From NCBI GenBank assembly GCA_030039975.1, contig JASHUO010000037.1:1-13181 (forward strand): DNA of 13,181 bases, in the 5' to 3' direction. The stretch comes from Alphaproteobacteria bacterium (lineage in GTDB: Bacteria; Pseudomonadota; Alphaproteobacteria; ATCC43930; CGMCC-115725). The notes under the pieces were generated by a model. That model was not told where the DNA came from. It made no database searches and was given only the letters and a program-made list of their open reading frames with translations. Positions within the stretch are counted from its first letter, which is position 1, and each line of letters begins with the position of its first letter. This document shows positions 1 through 6,683 of this stretch, piece by piece. A program made the translations under genes and the position numbers.

Positions 1-1
1 C

Positions 2-1321
2 GACCCGCTCAAAAACAACACCGAAGTTACCGCCGCGACGGCCCGGCTCACGACCGTCGCCGGCCTCACCTCGCCAAGCGGGCCATCGGCCTCCAGCGGC
101 AGCGACATTGCCTTCGGCTACACGCAGTCGACGACCATCAGCCAGGTGCAGGCCGATGGCTGCACCGCGTCGATGTCTGGCAATACCTGGACCGTCACCT
201 GCACGGGCTCGACCCTCAACTTCGGCAACATCACCCTCTCCGGCGGCATCACGGTCAACTTCAACACCAGCGGCTCTGCGAGCACGACCTACAATTTCAC
301 CTCGATCAGCAATAGCGGCACCGCCCTGAACTTCGGCCCCGGCACTTATAACGTGGCGCAGGGCATCACCACCGGCGGCGGGACGACGACGACGTTTGGT
401 GCCGGTACGTTCAATATCGGCCCGAGTACGGCCAGCTGCGGCAGCAACCCTTACGCCGGGCTGTATAGTATTTGCAACGACGGGACGTCGCTGACCTTCG
501 GCGGCCCCAGCACCTTCGTCCTCGCTGGCGGTATCTACAACAATGGCGGCTCGATTCTGACCCTCGGCAGCGGTTCGACGAACAGCTTCAACATCGGATA
601 CACCACCACGTCGAGCGGGAAGCTTGCTTTCTTCATGGGTGGCGGCGCGACCACGACCTTCGCCGATGCGACCGGGTCTGGGGACATCTTCCAGATGAAC
701 GGAGACTTGGATGTCCAGTACGGCGGCGGCAGCTGCCTTACCGTGAGCGCCGCGGCCGAGCATGACATCAACGGCTACCTGGCAACCGCTGGCGGCACCA
801 TCCTCGGCGCCGGCATCTACACCGTGGAGGGCTATGTCGGGCTCGGCACCAATGGCGGCGGCGACGTGACCTGCGGCGGCCAGTCGGTCGGCCTGCTTGC
901 GAACGGCGTGACCTTCGTCATCGGCGGCAACAGCACGGTGGCGTGCGCCAACACTTCGAGCACCGCCTTCTGCGTCGCGAACGGTTATAACAGCGTCGTT
1001 ATCACCGCGCCGACTTCGAGCAGCACGGAAGGCCTCGCCACGGAAGGCCTCGCCGTGATCGGACCGACCTCGGCGACGAACACGGCGGGCGCCACCTTCG
1101 CCGAAGGAGCGACGAACAACGAAATCTCCGGCGCCTTCTACTTCCCGAACGGCGCGATCACGCTCAGCGGCGCCGCCGCCCTCAGCAACCCCGGCAATTC
1201 GGGCCAGTGCCTCGAGCTGATCGGCTCCGAGATCGACGCCCAGCAGGGCTCGGCGGCGGGCACGACCTGCACCGGCCTTGGCAGCGGCAGCGCCGGCACC
1301 CAGGTCAATCTCGTGCAATGA
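2..1321 (+). CDS. TadG-like Flp pilus-assembly protein, C-terminal part (5' end outside window)
   Basis: The reading frame is open from base 2 to a TGA at 1319-1321, giving 439 visible residues; the true start lies upstream of the window. An internal GTG at 146 is not a convincing start because the coding pattern continues before it. The first visible stretch (T-A-A-T-A-R-L, later S-D-I-A-F-G-Y) resembles the region after the N-terminal membrane segment of TadG-type proteins. The rest is rich in Gly, Ser and Thr, with recurring blocks such as FGPGTYNV, FGAGTFNIG and GAFYFPNGAITLSG, which suggests an extracellular beta-solenoid. Similar G-x-G-T-Y tails are known to me in alphaproteobacterial TadG-like proteins. 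The two TadE-like genes directly downstream strongly support a Tad pilus role, probably as an envelope-anchored assembly factor. The exact role is inferred; a generic beta-helix surface protein is the alternative. Confidence 0.68.
   Translation, partial: DPLKNNTEVTAATARLTTVAGLTSPSGPSASSGSDIAFGYTQSTTISQVQADGCTASMSGNTWTVTCTGSTLNFGNITLSGGITVNFNTSGSASTTYNFTSISNSGTALNFGPGTYNVAQGITTGGGTTTTFGAGTFNIGPSTASCGSNPYAGLYSICNDGTSLTFGGPSTFVLAGGIYNNGGSILTLGSGSTNSFNIGYTTTSSGKLAFFMGGGATTTFADATGSGDIFQMNGDLDVQYGGGSCLTVSAAAEHDINGYLATAGGTILGAGIYTVEGYVGLGTNGGGDVTCGGQSVGLLANGVTFVIGGNSTVACANTSSTAFCVANGYNSVVITAPTSSSTEGLATEGLAVIGPTSATNTAGATFAEGATNNEISGAFYFPNGAITLSGAAALSNPGNSGQCLELIGSEIDAQQGSAAGTTCTGLGSGSAGTQVNLVQ
1024..1053 (+). 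repeat. Perfect 15-bp tandem duplication inside the tadG-like gene
   Basis: Two identical 15-base units (CACGGAAGGCCTCGC) lie head to tail and encode a five-residue duplication, read as EGLATEGLA. The unit length is a multiple of three, so the frame is kept. It looks like a recent slippage event within the low-complexity tail. Confidence 0.9.
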
Positions 1322-1324
1322 GGC

Positions 1325-1331
1325 GGAGGAG
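1325..1331 (+). promoter_or_regulatory. Ribosome binding site that decides the first TadE start
   Basis: GGAGGAG lies 7 bases before the ATG at 1339. The alternative ATG at 1318, which overlaps the tadG-like stop, has no such site and would add seven basic or polar residues. The 1339 start is therefore preferred. Confidence 0.75.
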
Positions 1332-1338
1332 CGTATCA

Positions 1339-1914
1339 ATGGCCGGCTACACGCGCCCGCGGCGGCCGTTCACGGCCCTCGCCGCCGATACCGGCGGCGT
1401 TGCGGCGGTGGAATTCGCCATCTTCGCTATGGTGTTCCTCATTCTGCTCGCCGGCACGATCGACGTCGGCAACGTTCTCTTCACCGAGTTTGAGCTCGAC
1501 TCTGCGGTGGCGGCCGGCGCGCAGGCCGCGGCCGTCAACACGGCAGAGGTCAACTCGACCCAGGGGGCGAGCCTCGCCAGCTCGGTCGCGGCGACCGTGG
1601 CGAATGCCAATGGCACGGGCTGGGCGAGCGTCACCGTGGTGGTCAACAACGGCCCCAGTGTCACCATCAGCAACGGCAGCACGTCTTCGGGCGGCAACGC
1701 CTCCGCCGCCGACTCCTACTACTGTTTGACGGGCACGCCGGGGAGTTGGAGCTGGGGTGGCGCTGTCACCGCCGGCAGCACCTGCACCGGGAATATCCAG
1801 GCCGGCCAGTTCGTGACCATTACGGCACAGCGCACGGTCTCGTCCTTCTTTCCAAAGTTCGGCTTCGTCCCGAGCGGCCCCATCGTCCAGGCGGCCGCGG
1901 TGGAAACGCAATGA
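1339..1914 (+). CDS. TadE-like pseudopilin (first of two)
   Basis: This 191-residue protein has the standard TadE design: a short basic N terminus (YTRPRRP), then one hydrophobic segment at about residues 22-40, then an extracellular domain. The segment begins G20-VAAVEF, which matches the G|xxxxE[YF] cleavage motif of Tad pilins and pseudopilins with Glu at +5 (E25). In the family this site is cut by a prepilin peptidase, and the product is a minor component of the Flp pilus machine. After the helix comes an Ala-rich stretch (AAGAQAAAVN) and a Ser/Gly-rich domain with two cysteines near the C terminus (YYC...STC) that could pair outside the cell. It starts 18 bp after the upstream stop and overlaps the next gene by ATGA, so the three genes look translationally coupled. 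TadF is the alternative name; the family assignment is firm. Confidence 0.88.
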   Translation: MAGYTRPRRPFTALAADTGGVAAVEFAIFAMVFLILLAGTIDVGNVLFTEFELDSAVAAGAQAAAVNTAEVNSTQGASLASSVAATVANANGTGWASVTVVVNNGPSVTISNGSTSSGGNASAADSYYCLTGTPGSWSWGGAVTAGSTCTGNIQAGQFVTITAQRTVSSFFPKFGFVPSGPIVQAAAVETQ

Positions 1915-2360
1915 CGCGCCGCCGGGAGACATTCCTGCGCCGCGATCGGAGCGGCGCCAGCGCCGTCGAATTCGCATTGGTGCTGATGCCGCTGCTGATG
2001 CTGGCGTTTGGCGTCATCGAGTATGGCCGGCTGTTGTGGACGAAACAGGCGCTGCAGGAGGCGGCCATCGCCGGCGCCCGCTGCATGGGCATATTGGAGA
2101 ATTCCTGCGCTTCAGGCGGCGGCTTCAGCAGCACAAGTACGACGAGCTATATCCAGCAGGTCGCAAAGGGCTGGTTCATCTCGGTGCCGACTGCGGACGT
2201 GACGCTGAACCACAACGCCACTTGCGGCGGTCAGACGGGCTTCTCGCAAGTGTCGCTTGCCTTCACCTTTACCTCGGTCGTACCGAAGATCGTGCTGCTC
2301 GTCGGCGGCGAAAACCTCACCGCCACCGCCTGTTTCCCCAACAACCCGCCCTTGCCCTGA
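1911..2360 (+). CDS. TadE-like pseudopilin (second of two)
   Basis: The ATG overlaps the preceding stop (ATGA at 1911-1914), and the product is 149 residues. A basic leader (MTRRRETFLRRDR) precedes G15-ASAVEF, again the G|xxxxE[YF] pseudopilin cleavage motif with Glu at +5 (E20). A hydrophobic helix follows (about 16-37) and ends in VIEYGRLLW, typical of the TadE family, then TKQALQEAAIAGAR, the usual amphipathic continuation. Four cysteines lie in the mature part. It is the last gene of the visible tad block, ending 37 bp before the stop of a convergent LysR gene. Role inferred from the family: a membrane-anchored minor pilin or assembly factor of the Flp/Tad pilus. No prepilin peptidase, ATPase or major pilin is in the window, so those must lie upstream or elsewhere. 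Confidence 0.9.
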   Translation: MTRRRETFLRRDRSGASAVEFALVLMPLLMLAFGVIEYGRLLWTKQALQEAAIAGARCMGILENSCASGGGFSSTSTTSYIQQVAKGWFISVPTADVTLNHNATCGGQTGFSQVSLAFTFTSVVPKIVLLVGGENLTATACFPNNPPLP

Positions 2361-2397
2361 GTCGATCGCTCGAGCGAGCGTACCCGCGGCAGCGAGG

Positions 2398-3372
2398 CTA
2401 TGCGCTCGGTGCCACCAGCCGGCGCAGCGGCGCGATCTTGGTGCGTCCGGGGCCGGGCGTATCGTTGGCCGGGATAACGGGCTCGTCAGCGAAATGGTCG
2501 GCGGCGAAATCGACGAAGCTGCGTACCTTCGCCGAGAGATGCTGCCGGTGCGGATAGACGGCGCAGATGGGGTATTCGCCGAGATGATACTCGGGCAGCA
2601 CGCGGACGAGCTCGCCGCTGCGTAACGCGCGCTCCGCCGTGCGGCTGCAGGCCATGACGATGCCGCGCCCATCGCTGGCAGCCGCCATCAGCGTTGCAAC
2701 GCTGTTGGTGTGCAGATTGCCCGACACCGGCACCGTCACTTCGCCCTCCGGCCCGATCAGGTGCCATTCGCGCGTCAGCTTGTCGAAGCCGCGATACATA
2801 TACGCGATGCAGTTGTGATGGGAGAGATCGCTCGGCTGGCGCGGCGCGCCATATTTTTCGAGATAGGCCGGAGCGGCGCAAAGAACGACTCGGAACTGGC
2901 CGAGCCGGCGCATGATCAGACTTGAATCTTCCTGCATCTTGAAGCGGATCGCCACATCGATGCCCTCGTCGACGAGGTCGACCATGCGGTCGGTGGTGGT
3001 GAGCTCGACTGCGATCTCCGGGTAGGCGATGCTGAAATTGCCGATCAGGGGCGCGACGCTGTAGGAGAGCACATTCGCGACGTTGAGCCGCAGCATCCCG
3101 CGGGGGATCGAGTTCATCACCGAGACGCTTCTGTCGGCATCCTCGATCTGAGCGAGGATGACCGCGCATTGCTCGTAATAGACCTTGCCTGCCTCGGTGA
3201 CGCTGAGCTTGCGGGTGCTGCGGTTGAGCAGGCGGACGCCGAGGCGCTGCTCGAGCCATTGCACGTGATAGGTGGCGGTTGCCGGCGACATGTTGAGGCG
3301 AAGCGCCGCCGCGGCGAAGCTGCCGCTGGCAACGACGGTAGCGAAGGTGGTCATGCTCGTGATGCGGTCCAT
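2398..3372 (-). CDS. LysR-family transcriptional regulator
   Basis: The product is 324 residues from the chosen start, within the usual LysR length. Residues 1-62 (from MDRITSM) form the winged helix-turn-helix: SFAAAALRLNMSP, then the recognition helix region TATYHVQWLE, then LGVRLLNRSTRKLSVTEAG. The remainder (about 90-300) is the periplasmic-binding-protein-like effector domain. Such proteins bind DNA as tetramers and activate or repress adjacent genes when a small ligand binds; this ligand is unknown. The start at 3372 is preferred over the upstream ATG at 3429 because the typical LysR opening begins here and because a possible -10 element overlaps the 3429 codon. The gene is divergent from the small exported protein at 3680, a common arrangement for LysR targets, but regulation of that gene is only an inference. 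Confidence 0.93.
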   Translation of the reverse strand: MDRITSMTTFATVVASGSFAAAALRLNMSPATATYHVQWLEQRLGVRLLNRSTRKLSVTEAGKVYYEQCAVILAQIEDADRSVSVMNSIPRGMLRLNVANVLSYSVAPLIGNFSIAYPEIAVELTTTDRMVDLVDEGIDVAIRFKMQEDSSLIMRRLGQFRVVLCAAPAYLEKYGAPRQPSDLSHHNCIAYMYRGFDKLTREWHLIGPEGEVTVPVSGNLHTNSVATLMAAASDGRGIVMACSRTAERALRSGELVRVLPEYHLGEYPICAVYPHRQHLSAKVRSFVDFAADHFADEPVIPANDTPGPGRTKIAPLRRLVAPSA

Positions 3373-3428
3373 GCGGCCTCGGGGGTGAAGGGTTGGGCGC
3401 CGGCGCCGTGAGGGTGCACGAAGTGCCA

Positions 3429-3434
3429 TTTATA
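3429..3434 (-). promoter_or_regulatory. Possible -10 element of the LysR-family gene
   Basis: On the minus strand the sequence reads TAACTAACTATAAATGG, and TATAAA is one mismatch from the -10 consensus TATAAT. No good -35 lies 16-18 bases upstream. If used, transcription would begin close to the ATG at 3429, leaving a leader of about 50 bases before the preferred start at 3372. Confidence 0.3.
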
Positions 3435-3666
3435 GTTAGTTAGAGATCGGCGCCGTCACAGGTCGACCCAGCTGCGATGGCCAGCGGCCGGCAAAAAACG
3501 TCAGGATTTCCGCGATCATTCGGCCGTTCCAAAGAGTGTTTTTGGCGACTGTGCCCCAATCCAGGGCCGAAGAGTGTCTTCGACCAATTCCGAATTATCG
3601 AGGAACTCGGTCTGGGCCATCCTCCCCGCCGTGCATGGGATGCGACGCCGTCGCGCCCGGTCCATT

Positions 3667-3676
3667 GGAGGAGAGG
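3667..3676 (+). promoter_or_regulatory. Strong ribosome binding site of the small exported protein
   Basis: GGAGGAGAGG precedes the ATG at 3680; the GGAGG core ends 8 bases before it. This favours 3680 over the earlier in-frame ATG at 3536, and the protein from 3680 begins with a proper signal peptide. Confidence 0.75.
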
Positions 3677-3679
3677 ATC

Positions 3680-4072
3680 ATGGCAGTCAATTTGCGAGCG
3701 GTGGGTTTCGCTTCCCTCACCGCGCTGTCCGTTGCCGCGGCGCTCGCCGTCGCGCCGAGCGCCTTTGCTCAGTCGGCGGACACGTTCCAGGATGGCAGCT
3801 CCACCGCCTATCGTGAAAACGTCGTCCGGCAGTCGGCGGGATCGTCGCAGGCAGCGGCGCAATCCGGCTCGTTCCAGGATGACAGCGCCACCGGTTACCG
3901 CGAAAACGTCGTGCGCCAGTCGGCGGGGACGGCGACGGGCGCGCAGGATCCGCGCTATGCCTCGACCGTGCCGATGGTCAACGGCAAGCGCGACGTGGTC
4001 GGCAATGCCGGGCCTCAGGACGATCTGGCGAAGCAGATCTACCAGCCCGGCAGCCGGCTCCCCGGCTACTGA
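3680..4072 (+). CDS. Small exported protein with two internal repeats, function unknown
   Basis: The product is 130 residues, and I do not recognise the family. Residues 1-30 form a Sec signal peptide: Arg at position 6, a hydrophobic core, and AFA|QS at 28-32 for signal peptidase I. The mature part of about 100 residues contains a motif twice: FQDGSSTAYRENVVRQSAG at 36-54 and FQDDSATGYRENVVRQSAG at 65-83, exactly 29 residues apart with a Gln/Ala/Ser linker. The C-terminal part (84-130) is polar and Pro/Gly-rich, ending LPGY, and contains no cysteine. It is likely periplasmic or secreted. It stands alone between a divergent LysR gene and two strong hairpins, so it is probably a single-gene transcript. 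The near-identical copies suggest a recent internal duplication and a repeated binding surface, but no function can be assigned. Confidence 0.8.
   Translation: MAVNLRAVGFASLTALSVAAALAVAPSAFAQSADTFQDGSSTAYRENVVRQSAGSSQAAAQSGSFQDDSATGYRENVVRQSAGTATGAQDPRYASTVPMVNGKRDVVGNAGPQDDLAKQIYQPGSRLPGY
3785..3927 (+). repeat. Duplicated coding unit with 87-bp period
   Basis: Two similar segments (about 3785-3840 and 3872-3927) begin TTCCAGGATG and run through GAAAACGTCGT to CAGTCGGCGGG, offset by 87 bases (29 codons). Differences between the copies fall at scattered positions and several are silent, so the protein motif YRENVVRQSAG is kept unchanged in both. Confidence 0.85.
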
Positions 4073-4082
4073 GAAGCGGAAC

Positions 4083-4108
4083 GCCGGCGCCCGCGTGCGG
4101 GCGCCGGC
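4083..4108 (+). terminator. Strong GC hairpin after the small exported-protein gene
   Basis: GCCGGCGCCCGC and its exact reverse complement GCGGGCGCCGGC are separated by only GT, giving an 11-12 bp stem. It begins 11 bases after the stop at 4072. The following bases (AGTTCGTTAA) are only weakly T-rich, so it is a terminator-like structure or an mRNA 3'-end stabiliser, not a textbook intrinsic terminator. Confidence 0.6.
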
Positions 4109-4120
4109 AGTTCGTTAAAC

Positions 4121-4152
4121 GCGCGCGGCGAGTGTTTCCACTCGTCGCGCGT
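4121..4152. terminator. Second hairpin between convergent genes, GAAA loop on the minus strand
   Basis: GCGCGCGGCGAGTG pairs with CACTCGTCGCGCGT across the loop TTTC, giving a 14-bp stem with two G-T pairs. Read on the minus strand the loop is GAAA, a stable GNRA-type tetraloop, and GTTTAACGAA follows. It lies 28 bases past the stop of the minus-strand pmbA-like gene and probably ends that transcript, perhaps working in both directions. Confidence 0.55.
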
Positions 4153-4180
4153 CGCGTCAGTGCTTTCGCCTTTCCCCCGC

Positions 4181-5521
4181 TCACGCCCCCGCCACGGTCA
4201 TGCCGTCGATGCGGAGCGTCGGCGCGTCGATGCCGGTCTTGAATTCGAGGTCGTTGGCGGCGATGAGATGTTGGAACATCTCTTTCAAATTGCCGGCCAC
4301 GGTCACTTCGCTGACGGGATAGGTGATCTCGCCGCCTTCGATCCAGAAACCTGCAGCGCCGCGGCTGTAATCGCCGGTGACGCCGTTGACCCCCATGCCC
4401 ATGAGCTCGGTGACGTAGAAGCCCGAGGCGATGTCGCCGATCAGCTCCTTCGCCGTCACCGGTCCCGGCTCGAGCCAGAGATTGTTCGGCGCCGGGGCAG
4501 GTGGCGAGGAAGTCCCGCGGCTGGCATGGCCGGTGCTTCGCAGCTTGAGCTGGCGCGCCGAGGCAAGATCGAGCAGCCAGGTGGTGAGCACGCCATCCTC
4601 GATCACCGCGCGGCGCTGATTGGCGATGCCCTCGCCGTCGAAGGGTTTCGAGCGCAGCCCGCGCCGCCGGTGCGGATCGTCGATGATGGCGATGCCGGCG
4701 GGGAAGATGCGCTGTCCGAGCTTGTCCTTCAAGAAGCTGGTGCCGCGCGCTACGGCGGGGCCGCTGATCGCGCCGAGGAGATGGCGCAGCAGGCTCGACG
4801 CGACGCGCGGATCGTAGACCACCGGCACGCGGCAGGTCTCGACCTTGCGGGCGCCGAGGCGGCGGACGGCGCGCGTTCCCGCCTCGCGCCCGACCGCGGC
4901 GGGATCGCGGAGATCGCCGGCATGGACGGCGCTGGTGTAGTCGTAGTCGCGCTCCATCGCGGTGCCTTCGCCGGCGAGCACCGCGACGCTGACGCTGTGG
5001 CCGGTGCCGGCATAGCCGCCGGCGAAACCGTTCGAGGCGACGAGCGCCACGCGCGATCGGCCCCAGCTTGCCTCCGCGCCTTCGGAATTGGTGACGCCCG
5101 AAACCGCGCGCGCCGCATCCTCGGCGGCGGCGGCACGCTCGATGAGGCGTTCGGGGGCGGGCTCCTCGGCATCGACCATGTCGAGCTCGGGCCAGCGTCG
5201 CGCGATCTCGCCGGGCTCGGCGAGGCCGCAGAACGGATCCTCCGGCACCGCTTTCGCCATGGCGATGGCGCGCTCGACCAGCGCGTCGAGACGTGACGGG
5301 TCGCGATCATTCGAGGAGACGATCGCCTGGCGCTTGCCGATGAGAACGCGCAGCCCCAGATCGTAGCTCTCCGAGCGCTCGAGCTTCTCGGTGCGGCCGA
5401 GCCGGCGCGCATGCGACAGCGAGACGCCCTCGAAGAGGACGGCGTCGGCGGCCTCGGCTCCGGCGCGGCGCGCCTTGGCGATGAGATCTCCGAGCTGGTT
5501 CAAGTCGGCGTCGTGCGGCAT
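4181..5521 (-). CDS. pmbA: PmbA/TldE family protein (TldD partner)
   Basis: The product is 446 residues, close to the usual 440-450 of PmbA/TldE. Family features include the N-terminal ALA-type region (DLIAKARRAGAEAADAVLFEG), ESYDLGLRVLIGKRQA, SSNDRDPSRLDALVERAIAMAKAVPEDPF, the central GTSFLKDKLGQRIFPAGIAIIDDP, and C-terminal GFYVTELMGMGVNGVTGDYSRGAAGFWIEGGEITYPVSEVTVAGN split over residues near the end. In Escherichia coli, TldE forms a complex with the zinc protease TldD, which carries the HExxxH site; together they trim peptides such as microcin B17 and unfolded CcdA. TldE itself lacks that site, and none is seen here. No tldD is in the window. The start at 5521 is chosen because it gives the standard family N terminus and has GGGAAG 6 bases upstream; an in-frame ATG at 5563 adds 14 atypical residues. 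It follows the amidohydrolase gene by 74 bp on the same strand and may be cotranscribed with it. Confidence 0.92.
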   Translation of the reverse strand: MPHDADLNQLGDLIAKARRAGAEAADAVLFEGVSLSHARRLGRTEKLERSESYDLGLRVLIGKRQAIVSSNDRDPSRLDALVERAIAMAKAVPEDPFCGLAEPGEIARRWPELDMVDAEEPAPERLIERAAAAEDAARAVSGVTNSEGAEASWGRSRVALVASNGFAGGYAGTGHSVSVAVLAGEGTAMERDYDYTSAVHAGDLRDPAAVGREAGTRAVRRLGARKVETCRVPVVYDPRVASSLLRHLLGAISGPAVARGTSFLKDKLGQRIFPAGIAIIDDPHRRRGLRSKPFDGEGIANQRRAVIEDGVLTTWLLDLASARQLKLRSTGHASRGTSSPPAPAPNNLWLEPGPVTAKELIGDIASGFYVTELMGMGVNGVTGDYSRGAAGFWIEGGEITYPVSEVTVAGNLKEMFQHLIAANDLEFKTGIDAPTLRIDGMTVAGA

Positions 5522-5595
5522 GGCGGCTTCCCCGATCACTGCTCTCGGCCTTCCATTGGCCATATAGGCGCGTCTGCGCCGGCTGTCAGCACAGC

Positions 5596-6579
5596 CTAGA
5601 GGTTGAAGATGCGCCGTGCGTTGGCGCCCCGCACCGCTTCGCGCTGCGCCGCCGGCAAAGCGTCGACGCGGGCGAGGATGCCCTTCATGTCGCCGATATT
5701 GTGCGGGTAGTCGGAGCCGTAGAGCACGCGATCAGCGCCGCCTACCTCGATGCAGAGCGCGAGCGCTCCGGGGCTGTAGGTGACGCTGTCGTAATAGATG
5801 CGGCGGAGATATTCGCTTGGCCGCGTCTCGGTCTTGGTGCGGCAGGCATTCATGTTGTCGAAGCAGATGTCGAGGCGCCCGACGAGGTAGGGCAACGCCG
5901 CGCCGGCATGGGAAGCGATCAGCTTCAGATTGGGGAAGCGGTCGAGGAAGCCGTCGAAGCACAGCCGCGCCACGGCAAGGCTGGTATCGAACATGAAGCC
6001 GATCGAGGCGATGAGATTATACTGGCGGAGATCCATCTCCGGCGTGCCGGGCGGCGCCGTCGGATGCACCAGCACCGGCAGCGCGCGGCGGTCGATCTCC
6101 TGCCAGACCGGCGCGAAAAGCGGATCGGTGAGCGAGCGGCCGGCGATGTTGGCGAGCACCATGACGCCGACCGCGCCCTGATCGACGCAGCGCTTCAGCT
6201 CGGCGATCGCCGCCTGCGGGTACTCCCAGGGCAGCGACGCCATCCAGCGGATGCGGCCGGGATAGGCCTTCTCGGCGCGCGCCATGTCGTCATTGGCGAC
6301 GCGCGCGGCTTCGCGGCTGACCTGCTCGCCGCCCCAATAGACGTTGGGGCAGGTGAGCGACAGGATGGCGAGATCGACCTTCGCCGCATCCATCGCCTTG
6401 ATGCGCAAATCATAGTCGAAATGGCCGGGTTGCGGCGTCATGAACGGCGCGCCGTCGAGGAAAATGCCCTCCGCCGCATCGAGGCTCTGGCGCAGCTCAT
6501 AGCGCGGCTTGCCGTGACGGCGCAGCAGTTCCAGCCACTCGCGGTTGAGCATATGGGTGTGAACATCGATGACCGACAT
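5596..6579 (-). CDS. Amidohydrolase-family metalloenzyme, ACMSD-like decarboxylase type
   Basis: The product is 327 residues, normal for the amidohydrolase_2 (ACMSD-related) group, a TIM-barrel with one active-site metal. The expected ligands are visible: H7 and H9 in VIDVHTHM, H172 in VLVHPT, H224 in IASHAG and D290 in YGSDYPH. Known members non-oxidatively decarboxylate aromatic or enol acids (2-amino-3-carboxymuconate semialdehyde, gamma-resorcylate, 5-carboxyvanillate) or hydrolyse lactones. Here the substrate cannot be told. The protein lacks a signal peptide and should be cytosolic. The start has GGAGGG and GAGG upstream at good spacing. It sits divergent from a pirin gene 104 bp away and 74 bp upstream of pmbA on the same strand. 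The divergent pirin hints at aromatic-compound metabolism, which is an inference from context only. Confidence 0.88.
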   Translation of the reverse strand: MSVIDVHTHMLNREWLELLRRHGKPRYELRQSLDAAEGIFLDGAPFMTPQPGHFDYDLRIKAMDAAKVDLAILSLTCPNVYWGGEQVSREAARVANDDMARAEKAYPGRIRWMASLPWEYPQAAIAELKRCVDQGAVGVMVLANIAGRSLTDPLFAPVWQEIDRRALPVLVHPTAPPGTPEMDLRQYNLIASIGFMFDTSLAVARLCFDGFLDRFPNLKLIASHAGAALPYLVGRLDICFDNMNACRTKTETRPSEYLRRIYYDSVTYSPGALALCIEVGGADRVLYGSDYPHNIGDMKGILARVDALPAAQREAVRGANARRIFNL

Positions 6580-6683
6580 GCCTCGCCCTCCGATCGCGCG
6601 GCGCGCACGCTAGCAAGGGCACCGGGGGGCGACAAGCGCACCGGGCGCCACCATCTCTGTCGAAGCGGCGAAGGAGGCATGGC

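Larger units (their letters stand above)
3373..3679. other. Intergenic region between divergent lysR-type gene and small exported-protein gene
   Basis: This 307-bp region has no supported gene; reading frames crossing it show no family features. It should hold the promoters of both divergent genes. On the minus strand a TATAAA (plus strand 3429-3434) could be the -10 of the LysR gene, with a poor -35. On the plus side I see no convincing sigma-70 promoter, only the strong ribosome binding site just before 3680. No clear LysR box stood out by eye. Confidence 0.5.

Noticed and set aside
146..1321. GTG at 146 as the start of the tadG-like gene
   Set aside because: The frame is open to the window edge and residues before 146 look coding (S-D-I-A-F-G-Y region); there is no ribosome site before 146.
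2366..2377. Perfect 12-bp palindrome TCGCTCGAGCGA after the second tadE
   Set aside because: It has no loop or T-tract and is easily found by chance in GC-rich sequence; not enough to call a terminator or operator.
3373..3429. Upstream ATG at 3429 for the LysR gene
   Set aside because: The added Arg/Pro-rich residues are unlike any LysR N terminus, and the codon overlaps a candidate -10 element.
4160..5296. Long plus-strand frame opposite the pmbA-like gene
   Set aside because: It is antisense to a gene with clear family motifs; its Ala/Arg/Asp-rich translation is typical of antisense frames in GC-rich DNA.
6619..6645. Repeated GCACCGGG in the amidohydrolase-pirin gap
   Set aside because: An 8-bp repeat of such composition is expected by chance and has no symmetry typical of an operator.
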